Source: Symbiodinium natans
Taxonomy: Eukaryota; Sar; Dinophyceae; Suessiales; Symbiodiniaceae
DNA length: 64,000 nt
Direction of reading: 5' to 3'
Assembly: GCA_905221605.1 (NCBI GenBank)
Contig: CAJNDS010000732.1
Span: forward strand, 1 to 64,000
Shown: positions 25,631 through 38,010 of the stretch, piece by piece
Layout: every line of letters begins with the position of its first letter
Position numbering within the stretch: the stretch's first letter is position 1
The notes under the pieces: model-generated
The model's input: the letters and a program-made list of their open reading frames with translations, nothing else
What the model was told of the DNA's origin: nothing
Database searches by the model: none
Translations under genes and position numbers: made by a program

Positions 25631-27080
25631 CTCAAGATAAGTTTAATTTTGCACGGTCCCTGGGTTCAGGCACTTTGCCTCTCTCCAGCTGAAAGTTGAC
25701 ACCACTTTTGTTGTCATAACGACATCTCACCCTACGGATGGCCCTCCCTGTCACCACGACCATCAAGGCATGGCATGGGACGTCGCAGCAGCCGGACCCG
25801 CAAAGGGGAACGGCGCTCCAGCTTGAAACTCCCGAAGAGATTCCGGTCATGTGAAAAGGATCGGACACTCGGGTCTACCTGGTAGTTTGTCGCATAAAGC
25901 TTAACCCGACTTCGACACCGCTTCAGTCAACCATGAAGTACGCCACTTCTCATTGTCTGGGTGCGCATGAGGCCTCTGGGGCTTTGCATCTGCTGCAATT
26001 CCATTCTTGTCCACGAAAATAGCAATGCCGCGGTCCAGCCAATGAGGTGGCCCATTGATTCATGCCAGGTACACAGCTGGTTGGCACATCCTTGGGGACT
26101 GCATACGACTGCCCAATCCTGCACCAGCATCAGGTGTGACGCAGCGCCGCCTCTTTATAACTCACACAAACATCTCCAACCATCTGCTTCCCACCCACTT
26201 TCCACCCTCTATGCCAAAACTAACAACTGGCCCACTGCCAGCAGCTTGCGCTGTCGAAGTGGGATTTCTCTTGCGCCACCGGGATCTTAACTGCTTAACG
26301 ACCTGATTGGAGGTTGCTGCCGACGCTCGTCGTCTACAACATCCGTACGGTGCTCTCAAAATCAAACCTTATCAAGCACAGAAAACAAGCAAAATTTTGA
26401 AACGGTCATTGAGTTCAGCTGCCTTACATTCTTGGCCCGGCCCTTCACATCATGGCAACAAGCAACAGCCCAACCTCCGTTCCTTATGAAAGTTTTGGGA
26501 TAAAGCCGGGATACAAGTTGTCGCATCTTAGCCACCACCCTCGAAGCTCCTGTCTGTCCGACAAAAGACCAGTCATGATCCGTCACAGTCCGTCACGGGC
26601 ACTACAGCTTCCAGAGCTCTGACCTTCTGCTTTCTACCCATCTAAACGCCCTCAAAGTTGAAATCCTCAATCCTCTGCCCTCATGATGCAAGGCCCGAAA
26701 TCCTAACAAGGCATCGGACACGCCTCGGCCATTTCGGGTCGTAGCTGCTGCAGCTTTAAAGCAAAGGCCGCACAGGCCTCGATTTGGGGCCCAGAGTTTG
26801 GAGCACGTGCGGGCAGGCTTCGTCCTTAGATTCCTGGGCGTGTTAGAGGCGAAACCTGCTAGCTGGATGATCGGCCACCCCCCCCCAAAACTGAACACAC
26901 CTCCCATCATTGATCTTCCATTCAGGGTTGTTAAGGCAATCATACCGGCGCACTGCTGGGTCCCAGGAAGACAAGGCAACACTCATACTCCGCGCATTTG
27001 CTGCCATTGCCTTGCAAATCCTCACGGTAGAATCTGTAGAACTGCGCCCACCTTGCGACTCGCTGTCGTTTCCTCCACGA
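25631..27080. other. Unassigned
   Basis: Open frames of 60-126 codons occur on both strands and overlap. None has a recognisable domain or a convincing splice chain. Confidence 0.4.
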
Positions 27081-27749
27081 ATGCCTCACAGCACAAGATC
27101 TCGCCTTGAGCTAGCATCTAAAGCATGCCTGGCAGAAACTCTTCTGGTGCTGCCAAGGAAGAAGGTATGCAGTGAGTGATCGCTTCCAGGCGTCTAAGTC
27201 TACCCCCTTATGTGGGCATCATGGCCGACGGCTTCCAGCCGCCCTGGGACCGATCCGAGACTTTCCGCAAAGTCCTTGACAACCATGCCCTAAAAGCCCT
27301 CAATGCCACCTCGGAAAAGGCCCCAACAAATGGGAAGTTACGAAAACAAGGGACCCCAACAATAGGCCCCCAAATAGTAGCCCTAATTTCGGAAACCCCC
27401 CCCAAATGGCACAAAGGAAGCCTGAACAGCCTCCACGCAGCACCCCCCCAAGAAGACCGAAGCGTGGCCTCCCTGCGCTGGAAGGCGACCTGCAGTTCGC
27501 CTGGGGGCGATCGAGGCACCCCAGACGGCTGCTCCACATGCGATGAGCAGAGTCCACTGGGCCCCCCACTCTGCACATCCTGGCAACAAGAAACTCGAAT
27601 GGCTGGGTGCATTCTTGGCAGAGCACAGGAAATTATGGCGCTACGACTGCTGCAGGAAGCAGTTGAAGAAGGTTGAACAGTTTACCAGTATGGTTGCGAG
27701 GCTTTGGGAATGCGAAGATATCGCAAAGGAAATCCAATCCAAGTCCTGA
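27081..27749 (+). CDS. Candidate three-exon gene, 107 residues
   Basis: A plus-strand chain keeps phase 0 throughout: exon 1 27081-27164 from ATG (MPHSTRSRLELASKACLAET...) to AAG before GTATGC; exon 2 27239-27319 after TTCCAG (PPWDRSETFRKVLDNHALK...) to AAG before GCCCCA, a GC donor; exon 3 27591-27749 after ACAAG to the stop TGA (ends WECEDIAKEIQSKS). Introns would be 74 and 271 bases. The product would be a small, mostly helical, basic protein. No family is recognised. It sits between minus-strand candidate exons, so either it is a separate gene on the other strand or one of the strand calls is wrong. Start choice is by first ATG in frame and is uncertain. Confidence 0.4.
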
Positions 27750-28098
27750 ATCATAAACCCGGGCCCTAAACTCTAAACCATGGCGGGAATCGACTTCTGA
27801 GCTGGTGCCCAAGCAGGCCAAGCCCTCCAACCCCAGGAGCATCAAAGGCGTCCGATTCGGCAATCTTGTGCATACCCTGCGAGGCCCTGACGTCAAACAC
27901 TCCCATTTGGGACCTTATTGGGGTCCTTATGATGAGGGAATCGGGGGTCCCCTATTGTCGTAAAACTCCCATTTCCATCAACGCCTCTATGGCCACTGTT
28001 CCAGCGTGCACCGTGCGGCGGAGGCCGCTGGCCACAACGGACAGCTGGGCCTCTTCAGCCTGCCAAGGCACCGCGAAGCGTTGGGATGTTCCAGAGTC

Positions 28099-28148
28099 CT
28101 TCATAGGGATTATGATTATAATATGGGGATAGTAGAATCCCTATGAAG
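28099..28148. repeat. 50-bp hairpin with perfect 13-bp arms
   Basis: CTTCATAGGGATT at the left and AATCCCTATGAAG at the right are exact inverse complements around a 24-base loop. It could be a miniature element or a stem-loop in a transcript. Confidence 0.7.
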
Positions 28149-28446
28149 CACCAAGCATCTCGCGCGACTGAAGCTCAAAGATGCCTTGAACCCTCCCAAG
28201 CCAACAGCCATGGACAAGCTGCTTGAGCCTTTAAATTTCAAGCTCGGATCAAAGTTCCGGAGTTTAGGATTGCGGGGCTGTCCCGCGTTTTTGGTATTCG
28301 GGCTTCAGGGCTTCAGGGCTTCGTGGCTAGGAGGGAAACTTCAACGTGAAAACGAAATACCACAGACAAGAACCCCAGCTCTCCAAACATTTTCAGGCAG
28401 CTAATAAGGCTCAAAGGGTCAGTTCAGGAGCTCTTTTCACGCAGGC

Positions 28447-28741
28447 CTTCAGCTCCTCCACTTTGCGGACCCAGCCCTCCTTCTCACGAAAAGCCTCGCA
28501 CATGCGACGATTCTTCAGAAGGCCTCAAAGACTCCTGGCTTGTGGGGCTCAGGGTTGGCCATCCTGTCGGCAAGGTGTCAGCCTTTCGGAATCCACAAAA
28601 CACTGAACACCTTCAGTTCCGAACCACACCTTCAAACATCCTTCAGACCGTCGTGGCAGGAAGCGTGGCAGCAGAGAGCCCACCTTGACTGAGTGGTCTT
28701 TGCACTCAGAAATCGCAGCCTCCACCTTCTCGTGAGGGTCG
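28447..28741 (-). CDS. Candidate coiled-coil exons, minus strand
   Basis: Two minus-strand blocks: 28684-28741 after ACCAG (DPHEKVEAAISECKDHSVK), ending AAG before GTGGGC; and 28447-28512 after CTGAAG (22 codons, NRRMCEAFREKEGWVRKVEE...), ending AAG before GCCTGC, a GC donor. Composition and donor use match the gene at 31-36.6 kb on the same strand, so these may be its downstream exons, but linking exons between 28.75 and 31.25 kb were not found with consistent phase. Confidence 0.4.
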
Positions 28742-31252
28742 CTGGTTGCGAACAGCAAGAAGAGTATTTAGAATATGGCCCCAAGCTCCGTGCGCGTCGC
28801 AGCGATTTCTTATGGTTTCGGGATTCTCCGTGGCAGCAAACCAGGGGACAAGCTCATGGCATGTTGAACGTGGTACTGCAGCACCGCTCGAACTCCACTG
28901 TTGGGCTTCGGGTTGGTCAAACTCACCCCGCAGACCTGAAACCATCAGCCTAAAAATTCGGCCACAACCTTGCAAGCAAAATCCCATTCACCTGTGTCAA
29001 TGCACCCAACCAGATGTTGATGGGCCGCGGTTTCGGACAGCCTCTTGGACCCTGCGCCGGCAAGTGGATAAGGCCGGGGCCTCTTGGATCCTGCGCCGGC
29101 AAGCCTCCACTTCCTGGCTTGTTGAAAGGCTTTGGCTTTCGAAGCCCTGAAGGCTTATGGTGGGCGGGCAGGGTGTCCAGGCATGTCATCGTCAACATAC
29201 TCAAGTTTGATGGTACGTGTCCAACGCTGCAAATGTTCAGGGAAATGCGCCAAAAGAAACAACTTGAAGGGGGTCAATCAAGGAGCCGGCGGCCGAGTAA
29301 TACTCCAAAAACGCGCGCACCGAGGACGATTTCCCAGTGCAGCGATGAACACTGCACTGGGATGAAGGACGCCCTTCAACATCGCCCCAGCGGGTGTGAC
29401 ACCTCACGCGTGTCCGAAACCACCCAACATTCACGACCAGGATATCAAGCTCCAGCAAGAAGTCGCGCAGCGCCGTGCCGTCGGCTGGGCTTCTTTAGAT
29501 GCGAGTGAGTGGCTGCATAGCAGGGTGCCTCAATTTAATTTGGCTGGAGCTGGCAACGGCATCTCAAAAGCCAGAGCCACCTGAAAACCAGTAAGTCGCA
29601 CTCATATGAGTCCGGGGAACCCGACGACCAAAGAAAGCTACAAGTACCACGAGGAAATCAAAACATGATGGTCAGTTCGCCCCACCTTCTCCCTCGACTG
29701 CAAAAACAGCGTGCGAGATATTCCGTCAGGCTAAAAGCCTCCCAACTGCCCAGGCCACATTGATAGGCTACGGGTTTTGTCCTCAGCAACCAGGCTTCCA
29801 GCTTCGACGTGCGACACACCGCGCTGCGGGAAGTGCATGCGAAGTGCCTTCCACTTCACCTTCACGCACCCACAACTACTCGAAGCTAGCCCCGAGCTTT
29901 CACAACTTCCATTCTTGCTGCATCACCTTGACAATGCAAGGGCGCTGTGTTTTCGGCCAGCAAGGTCTTGCCCTCACACTCCACCGTTGTCGGCAAGGCG
30001 TCGTGCGGAGGGAAATCACGCCCACACCGTGATTCACCCCCAGAAAAACCGCGTGCTTGGGAAAGCTTCGCCACTGTAGTCAGTTCTTGTCGCCCTGGGT
30101 GGCTTGGTTGGACAAGCTTGCAAGCAAGCCGCTTCGAAGAAGTAAAACGGGGAGTTGCACGTCAAACCCGGCCGAGGAACTTGGATCTACGTGCATATGC
30201 AGTGTAAGCCTGCACGGTACACGTTCAACAGTGAACGCAGCCAGGTCGTACGTGTCAGCACCAGGAGGCATAACGAAAGAGCACGCTGTATAGAACACGC
30301 ATTGAACACCTTGTTCTGTCGGTGTGCGACGGCTTGCATCGGCAGATGGCATCAAAATTTTCAGAGACACTTACTGCAGTGATGGTTCTTGATGGCTTTC
30401 GAGGTGGAAGGCAAGGCTTTTGTGCGAGGCATCCTTCTGCGAAGCTCTTGTCTGTTGCGAGGGAGCCTGCTCCTTGGACATCCGGCCAGCTTCCAGCGCA
30501 TTCAGTTCACCTGAGAGTCCCAGAGTGTAACAGGGAATATATCTGCGAACAGAAGCGCGGGTCACGGCTCGCAGGCTGGAGTTTAATTGAGATGGCATGC
30601 GTAGAGAAAATAAAACCATAGGATGCAGGGCCAGGGTATGGAATCAAGCTTGCAGCACCGTCCCGAGCACACCATGTCACCAAACTCGAGACTTCGCTCG
30701 ACATGCGCTGCAGTGAGTCGAACCCATCAGCTGCTCAAATTGGAAAAAATATACAGCCCACACAAGCATGTGTCCGAGGAACTGCGCAGGGAGCCGGCTG
30801 CTTCTCTTTGGGCCTGGCAGCAGATGGCCACAGGCAACTGTGCACCACTACGATCCATACATACGTCTTCCTCCCGACAACTCCCGAATCCTCTCGGGTT
30901 GGTTTCCTTTGCCTTCGTCCTTTATCAAACCCTCATCAAAGATGCAGCTGGGAGGTGAGCCCAATCGGCTGGGCGGGAGATGCAGGGCAACTTGTAAACG
31001 GCAACTACTGCAAGGAGCTAGCTTTAGTCATGAAACAATGAATCCATCAATCCACTTGCCTGAATGTGCATTACAAGTAGGTATTATTCATCTAACATGT
31101 CGCCGACATTCAAGATCAGAGTTTAGGGTAGCACGTCCAACGACCTGAAATCCAACGCAATTGTTTAGCCGCCCGAGGCTCCAAGCGCGATCTAAATCCT
31201 GACTCCCAGAACCGAAAATTGGAACCCCCTAGCCCGAGACCGCAGATCCCAC
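28742..31252. other. Unassigned; possible linking exons
   Basis: A minus-strand block near 30373-30512 (after CTCAG, glutamine/serine-rich, ending before GTAAGT) and a plus-strand block near 29442-29503 (after GACCAG, DIKLQQEVAQRRAVGW..., before GTGAGT) look exon-like, on opposite strands. I cannot decide which is genuine. Plus 29041-29064 and 29079-29102 are a 24-bp direct repeat with one mismatch. Confidence 0.35.
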
Positions 31253-34200
31253 CTTCACGTCGGACCTTCGGGCCGCGATCTCCTCGCCCGCTGCGAGAAT
31301 GGCCTGCAACTTTCCCCGAGAGTGTAGCAGCAGTGCAACAGGAGGGTTCATGTGAAAAAGGGTACAGGGTGGATAGTCTAAAACTCCTACGGCGTCGTCA
31401 AGTGGTACTTCATGATGAATTCCGATGTCCTGTTTCGATGCCGCAGCCCGGATGGTCGAAACCGCTCGATCATGGTGTTCATCCAGTGAAGTTACAGCGT
31501 GGATGCGAATGCGTGGATGCATGGAGACTTGTTATTGGGTGTTAGATACTGTTTGGTCGTGAGGTTATGCTAAGTTGAGCATTCCGTGTACTCATCGGCA
31601 CGGCTGAAGATCCTCGCACATGTGATTCGATATGCTGTAGAAAGTGGGTTTGTCTGAATAGTAGGGATGACACACACTACTCTCATCATGCTAAAAAATG
31701 TTCCAGGAGCCTAGTGGGTCCAATGAAACCGACGTTTCTACTGGACCCGACAACCTCGCCCTGCAATACAGGCAAGAAATACGCGGTAAGCCTCAAACAA
31801 AACCTAACCCAAACTCGAAAACACGAATCGACTGAAACCCAGTGCTGATCACCTGCCGCACATCGTTCAATTGGAACTCGAGCTTCCCGCACTCATCATC
31901 CACATGGGCCAGCTGCCGCGTGAAACGCAGCATCTCCTAACTCGTGATTCAAAACCCGACATGTTTTCAAGGAGTGATATGCGTTCATGCGAACAAAAGA
32001 TCAGGCTGCTCAGCGCATACTCATGAAACAAATGCTTGGTGTCATGCTTGCACGCTCATAGCCATCTCACAGCGAAGCGCCCTGTCCATTCGCTGCCATC
32101 ATGAAGGAACGGTCACCAACCAAAGATATCGGAAATCAGTGTGCCTCGCTATAGAAATTTCAAGATAGCTGCGTTACAAACACTCCGACCATGTTGAGAT
32201 GTCAAGGCCAACTCTGTGACCTTCTAGACGACATCCAGACGCGCAAGCCAAACAATGCGAGTCACATGCCCCCCAGGATGCAGTCAGAGGTTCGGCTTGG
32301 ACTTCTTGTACGGAATCCTTCAACGCCACGAGCTCAACATCCTCCGCCCTGATGTCCTGGTGCCTCTGACCGAGAACCTTGCGGGGGCAAAAACGCGACT
32401 CTGAATTTTCATAGGGTTGCAGAGAAAGCTCAGCAAATGCTGCAGAAAAATACAAAACTACGCAAAACTGCTCAACGTGCATATCTCAATATGTTGCAAA
32501 ACTGAACCCCTTACACCTAGGACCTAAGCCAGAAAAGCACAAAGTTTGTGGCCTGCCAGGTGTGACGAGGATGTTGTGAGGATTCATGTGAAGGACTTCT
32601 CCGCTTCCATCAAGGCATCGGAAAGCAGTTGCGGTTGAAACAATGTTTTCCACAACACGTTTCTGTGTCAGCCTTGACATCTGTGGCTGCATGGCAGCTC
32701 ATGCAAATCAAAACCGACGAGGGCCCGGATTCTGTCAAAAGAAAGGCTTGGCAGCATTCGATGACACGTAGCAAACAGCGAATGCCAGGCAGCATTTGTC
32801 TGGCCCGTGCTATCTACTCGTCAAGTACACGAACCTTGTTCGCAGTACAAGCTATGCCTCTGAACGAAGAAAAGAGCCTGTCACAGCTACTCCAAGCACA
32901 CAACATTAACATGATCACCCATGCAGCAATAAGCACATTGGGAAGATCTCAATATGCTCACATCAAATCTCGCATGTGCCAGTCATAAGACAATATCAGA
33001 CAAACAAGGCCAAAACCAGTTACAAGTTTGAGGGACGGCTAAGCAGATGAGCCGAGTTTCCTCATGATGGTTGCGCTTCCTATTCTCTTGCATGTGCACG
33101 TCTTGCACGCAAGACGTCTACTCCAAATGACGCCATGGCGCCTGCTCCTGCCGCTCTGCCTCTTGCTCCGTCATCCAATACTCCTGCGCCACAGCCTGGT
33201 TCAGGCTTTGTGGGGCTACGTCTTTTGCAGGGCAACTTCCGAAACGCGTATTGCTACTTAGTAGTATGAATACCCAATGCCGCTACAACTTCCATCACTA
33301 CCACTACCCCCCCCCCTGCCCGAGCAATTACTTCGATTCCTATTCCAACTATGATTGCAATTCCGACAACGTTTATTCCACTGCACTGTTCCCCAGCTCG
33401 ACTGGCAAGTCCTTCTGACTTGTAAGTGCAAGCACCATCACAATGAAATGCCGGCCCGCTCCACGAGCAGGCTGTTTCACACGCTTTGAGGGTGCAACGG
33501 CCCAAATGCCGGGGTTATCATGGTTATTACGGTTATTACGACTCTGCCCTTTGGCTTTAGCATCCGGCGGCTGGCCTGGGAGCCTTATTCCACATCACCG
33601 TTAGTCTGCCAAGCTTTGCTTCCTGTGCTCCTGAACCCTTTGCGGGCAATTCGGGGAAAAACAAAAACGCAACCTGGGCTTGAGCAACAACAGCCAAAAG
33701 TCCGCAAAGAGGAACAGGGCACAAAGAAAGCCAAGAGCTGGGTTGGGAGCATGAGCGACTCCGTGCCCCTCCAATTTGAGAAAGCTCGTAGTGGCTCTCA
33801 TAGCAACAAGAACTCCCTTGGCTAACAACGAAACAAAGAACCTTCTTTCGCCTCCACAAGTTGCTCCAAACGGTGCAGCTCTTGCTGGGCCAGTAGTTGT
33901 CCTCATCAGGACGTGCCGGGATTGGAGATCTTGGAGAGCCGATGTTTGGGCGAACTGACTTTACCAGCATATATACAGCTGCAGCATATGCTGCAGCATG
34001 CTAGAAGTGTGGACAGTGGAAGGAAGAGCTGGGTTCGTGCCCCGCAGTGACCGTTAGAAACACACGTGCGCGCCCAGAATCCTGCAACAAAAGCCAAGGG
34101 CAAAGCCTGAGTAAGTGTGGCCCAGGGGCGTTGCGCTTCCACTCGCAGATCCTCGTGGACCACCTGCAAGGCCGATGCTCAGAGTCACTCTATTCAATCC

Positions 34201-36590
34201 ATGCGCACCTCTGTTGAACTGCTGGTGCTCTTACAACTCTGTGCGAAGGTTCAGACTTGCTTGGTGAAAACATTTGATTCAGGGTTCTGCCTTGGGCTAG
34301 GCCTCAGGGATCAATGGCTAACGTCGTTAACGCGACTGTTGTGCAAGACCATGGCCAGGATCAATTCAACAGCTTTCTTCCCATCAGCTTGACATGAGTA
34401 GAAACGTTGAGATAATGGGCTCTTGTCTTAGTATCTCCACACAGCTGGGGAACACTAAAGCTTGGAGGCCACCCGAAAATTGCCGCGAGGGCGTCAACCC
34501 CCTCGCCTGCATGTCGGCCTCCGCCTGGCGCAAACGGCGGCCTGTGCTCTGAGCCTCGAAGCGTGCTCGGGCGATCTCCCGGTCCTCCAAAACAAACACA
34601 AAACAAACACACCACAAACAAACATGCAAACTGTCATAGGATTCGTAATTTCATTATGTAGAGCATTTTGCGCAAAACATGACTTTCCAATATGCCGTCG
34701 CTCTTCGTCTTCATGTCAGTTGCCTCCAGTCCAGGCCACCTCCCAAGGCCCGTGCATCAGAACAGGGAGCCCAATGTCTATCGCGCTCTCTGCCTCGTCT
34801 TCTCCAGGGCTTGAAAGGCCCACGGACTCCCGTGCGCCAGGCCTGCCTTCTTGTCTCAGTCCGTGTGAACACTTACACGAAAGTCATTTGTTTCTCTCGC
34901 TCTTTCTCTCTGTTTATCTCTTTTTCTCTGTCTTTCTGTTCCCTCTCCCCTTCTCTTCCTCTTCCAACCCAGCGAAGGAGAACCCCCTCTCTATTTCACA
35001 CGCAGTCTGCTCTCAGTCAACAGAACCACACATATTGCCATAAAACTCCACACACTTTGTTTGGGAACTGTGTACAGAGCCCATCTCCCATCATCCCGTA
35101 GCGTAATTGCCGGTTTTCATGGACAGGCTAAGAGGCTTGAGCTGTGAGGTTTAGGGCAAGTGTAGGGCTCGAGATTGAATCCATTTGCCAAGCCGGAGTT
35201 CACCCGAAACCCCACAACCTAACAACATCACAGGCTTGAGAAGCTCCCGCTCCTCCAAAGCGAGCCTTTGCACCGCTTGATCATAGCGTTCGGAAATGCG
35301 CCGGCACTCCTGCACATGAGACTCAAGGGTTGTTTGATGTTGTTGGTCCTTGTTGGGGTGTCACAATGGAAGAGAGGTAGTGCCCACGAGTCCCTCTTCC
35401 GCATGTCAATCAAACTCAATTCAGGGTGCCACCTTTGCGCATGAAGTTTGACTCATGTTGACCCTACCTGCAATCAACCCTCAACCCGCAAACCCCAAAC
35501 ACCTTCAAATCGCTGACATATCAGACCCTGCCCACTCCTCGGAAAGAACGGCACAGCGCTGCTCGGCGGAAACGCCCGCCGCATGCTCCTCACAACTTCA
35601 CATGGACTCTTTTGTCTTGGGGATTAGAGCTGGCAAACTGTACGGCTCCGTTTTATGTCACTAGTGAACCAAATGATACCAAGTCCAAGGCCCTGAAAAA
35701 CAAGTTGTAAGAAGTGAGTGGACTCCCGAAGACAAGGCACGGGTCGCGTCATAAAGTTTCTATGCTGTCATCTTTACATGTAACCCCATGCCTCTTGTGA
35801 AAAACGTTTGGCGATCAACTCGTACAAACAGGTTCATACTCGAGTCATCGGGTCCGCGAGTTGAATCGAAACATGTACTTTTGAACCCGCTCTCAAGCCT
35901 GAAAACTACCGTGCCGATGCCTCGCGGAGGCGATGGGCCTGCTGTGCCGCATGTTGGCCCGCCAGACCCGCTTGTTCACGGAGAGTGGCAATGGCAGCCT
36001 GCGGTGGGCTTGCGTGGAGGCTTCAAGATCTGAGATCTGCGATGGCATTCTAACTTTCAAGGGTGCGCCTGCCGCGACGTCAGCTCGGATATCAACGCAT
36101 TGGTGCTCTGCTCCTACAAACTCTGAGGTGGCAAACAAACAATTCCCGGCTGTCCCAACAATGAACACACAAGTTGGAAGCAATGGCTTTGTAAATCCTT
36201 GTACTTCTCAGCTTGGAAGGACTCGGCAGCAAGCTGTTGTCCACGCCTTTCAGCAGCTTCCCTTGCCTGCTCCTCACGGCGAAGCTGCCGTGACAAGGCT
36301 TCGAACTTGTGGCAAAGGTAATCGATGGAGTGTTCGGCGTCCCGAAGCTGAGGACTTAAGTATTGAACCCGCTTCGTCTGAGGACTGGTGGACGTCGCAT
36401 CCACACACCCCCTTTGAAGTTCCAAGGGCGACAGTGACACAGGCGTCGCCGGTAATTGGTGTTGTGAAAAGTGGTCGCGCAGCTGATGAGGCCTGGACGG
36501 CGTGTTCTGGGGTGAAAGATGCCGAAGCCGCTCTTGCATAGGCCGCTCTGGCTGTGGACTGCCCAGGGGAGCCAGGGGTTGCGAAAGCAT
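31253..36590 (-). CDS. Multi-exon coiled-coil protein gene
   Basis: About twelve short minus-strand exons chain together, nearly all phase 0 at both ends: 36198-36590 (ATG start in CACCATG context), 36069-36113, 35921-35998, 35538-35588, 35232-35309, 34507-34584, 34107-34163, 33842-33901 (phase doubtful), 33142-33195, 32303-32377, 31853-31936, 31253-31303. Acceptors are AG, mostly followed by G; donors are GT (5), GC (5) and GA (2). The first 90 residues are proline/serine-rich; from about residue 88 the chain is charged and helix-forming (e.g. RREEQAREAAERRGQQLAAE, RERDREIARARFEAQ-like stretches, EMLRFTRQLAHVDDECGKLE), nearly proline-free for some 270 residues. A long coiled coil suggests a structural or scaffold role (cytoskeleton, basal body, cortex); this is inference. 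The 3' end is not located. The opposite strand is open for 202 codons at 35933-36541 but reads less like a protein. Confidence 0.5.
34886..34980 (+). repeat. Pyrimidine (CT) tract
   Basis: About 95 bases of almost pure C and T on plus. It would fall in an intron of the minus-strand coiled-coil gene, where it is a purine tract in the transcript. Confidence 0.8.
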
Positions 36591-38010
36591 GGTGACTCTG
36601 CACAGAATTGCATGCAAGTTCTCAAATGTATTGCTGTTGGTGAAGAGTATCACATGCAAGACTCTCTAACCATTGCATGCTGATTGCACGTGTTGAAGGG
36701 TGCTTGCACTGTTTGTGATCATGAAAATGACAACTTAATCTTCTGAAAATATGCCAACAATGACTGCAAGGGACGCGCACTCTTGCAAGTTCGTGCCACA
36801 AGACATTTGTGGTGAAAACGCAAGTAAATCTATCCAAACATTGGCCCGACTGTGTGCTAACACATTTTACGTTCATCAACCAAACTACGGAAAAAGTGCA
36901 TAACTGACCTCTCGTTGCAGAAAGCCACATGTTTCTGTTGGCCATTTTCAAACGTCAACACAACACATTTAAAGGCGTCGAAAGTTCTGGTGGGCATTGT
37001 GGTCTAGTCTGGTACTATTTGCCTCAAAGTGATATTTGTTTGCCCTGTATTTTCTTTCCTTTGACAGGTTGATTGTAAGTTGACCTGATGGAGACACTGA
37101 AACTACGTCATTGGGATCATGGCGCAGGGGTCCAAACCGGTCGACTGAAACTCACACGCAAAGGCCCAAGTCGCCGCGGACCCGGGAGTCCCCGAACACT
37201 CACCCACACACCCGCACTCGAGGTGCCTGGCTGGCCAGCCAAATGGTGGTCTAGTGAACTTGCCCAATACCCGGCCCGTTACCAGGGCCGTGAGTATGAA
37301 AAAGATCACATCTGCCAATTGGTTGGCGGCCTTCGTCAAAGCCTCGCTTCTTACCGCCAACATGGCTCTGTCGCTGAGCTCAATGTTGGGGATATGCCGA
37401 GCGTGCAGGTCTCCGCACACGGTAAAAAAGAACGGAGTTGGCAATGCTTTGCTATGGCTTGCGAAAATGGACTGGTTTGGTGCGTGACTGAAGCAAGTTT
37501 GTGGATCGGATTACGTGCAGAAATGGCACGTGGATCTGTGGCCACACAGATGGCTTGGGATATGACAGTGGTGTGTATCTTGGTTGGCGCTTCCTTGTCG
37601 AGCTGACTGGCTGATGCGATATGTAATCACTCGGTGTCAATCGGCGCTGATCGTTTGTGAAAAGGCTGGTTGTTGCAGGGATCAGCACTCCGCCCTTCTT
37701 TGCTTGGCGCTAGTTTGCATGCTCGTGTGCGATGGCTCACTTGACTGCTTACTGCGATGTGCAAGCGATTGAAGATTGGGTCGAATATTCCACTGCTTGT
37801 ATACAATGCACTATTTCTCTTCCACGCGTTCTGAGACACCGGCTGTTTCACATAGTTAGCGTAGGTGCGTCGTTTGCTTTGGTTGGTTGTGTTCGTTTCT
37901 TTCTTTGTGGTGCTGTTGCTCTGTCTCACCTACTTCTCAAGCAACAGGTTTGATGGATTCACTTACTGCGCCGCTGATGTGGTAAAGAAGCTCGCCTCCA
38001 AAAAAAAACC
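36591..38010. other. Unassigned; possible 5' region of the coiled-coil gene
   Basis: This is the stretch upstream of the minus-strand start at 36590. A plus frame 37088-37606 (172 codons) is open with no recognisable domain. I see no clear promoter element; dinoflagellate promoters generally lack a TATA box, so absence says little. Confidence 0.4.

Noticed and set aside
32486-32692. Minus frame with HMNPHNILV, resembling a kinase catalytic loop
   Set aside because: The catalytic Asp is Asn, no DFG or other kinase motifs follow, and it overlaps introns of the better supported coiled-coil gene; probably chance.
35933-36541. Plus frame of 202 codons opposite the first exons of the coiled-coil gene
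   Set aside because: Composition is less protein-like, no domain is seen, and the minus reading forms a splice chain with neighbours.
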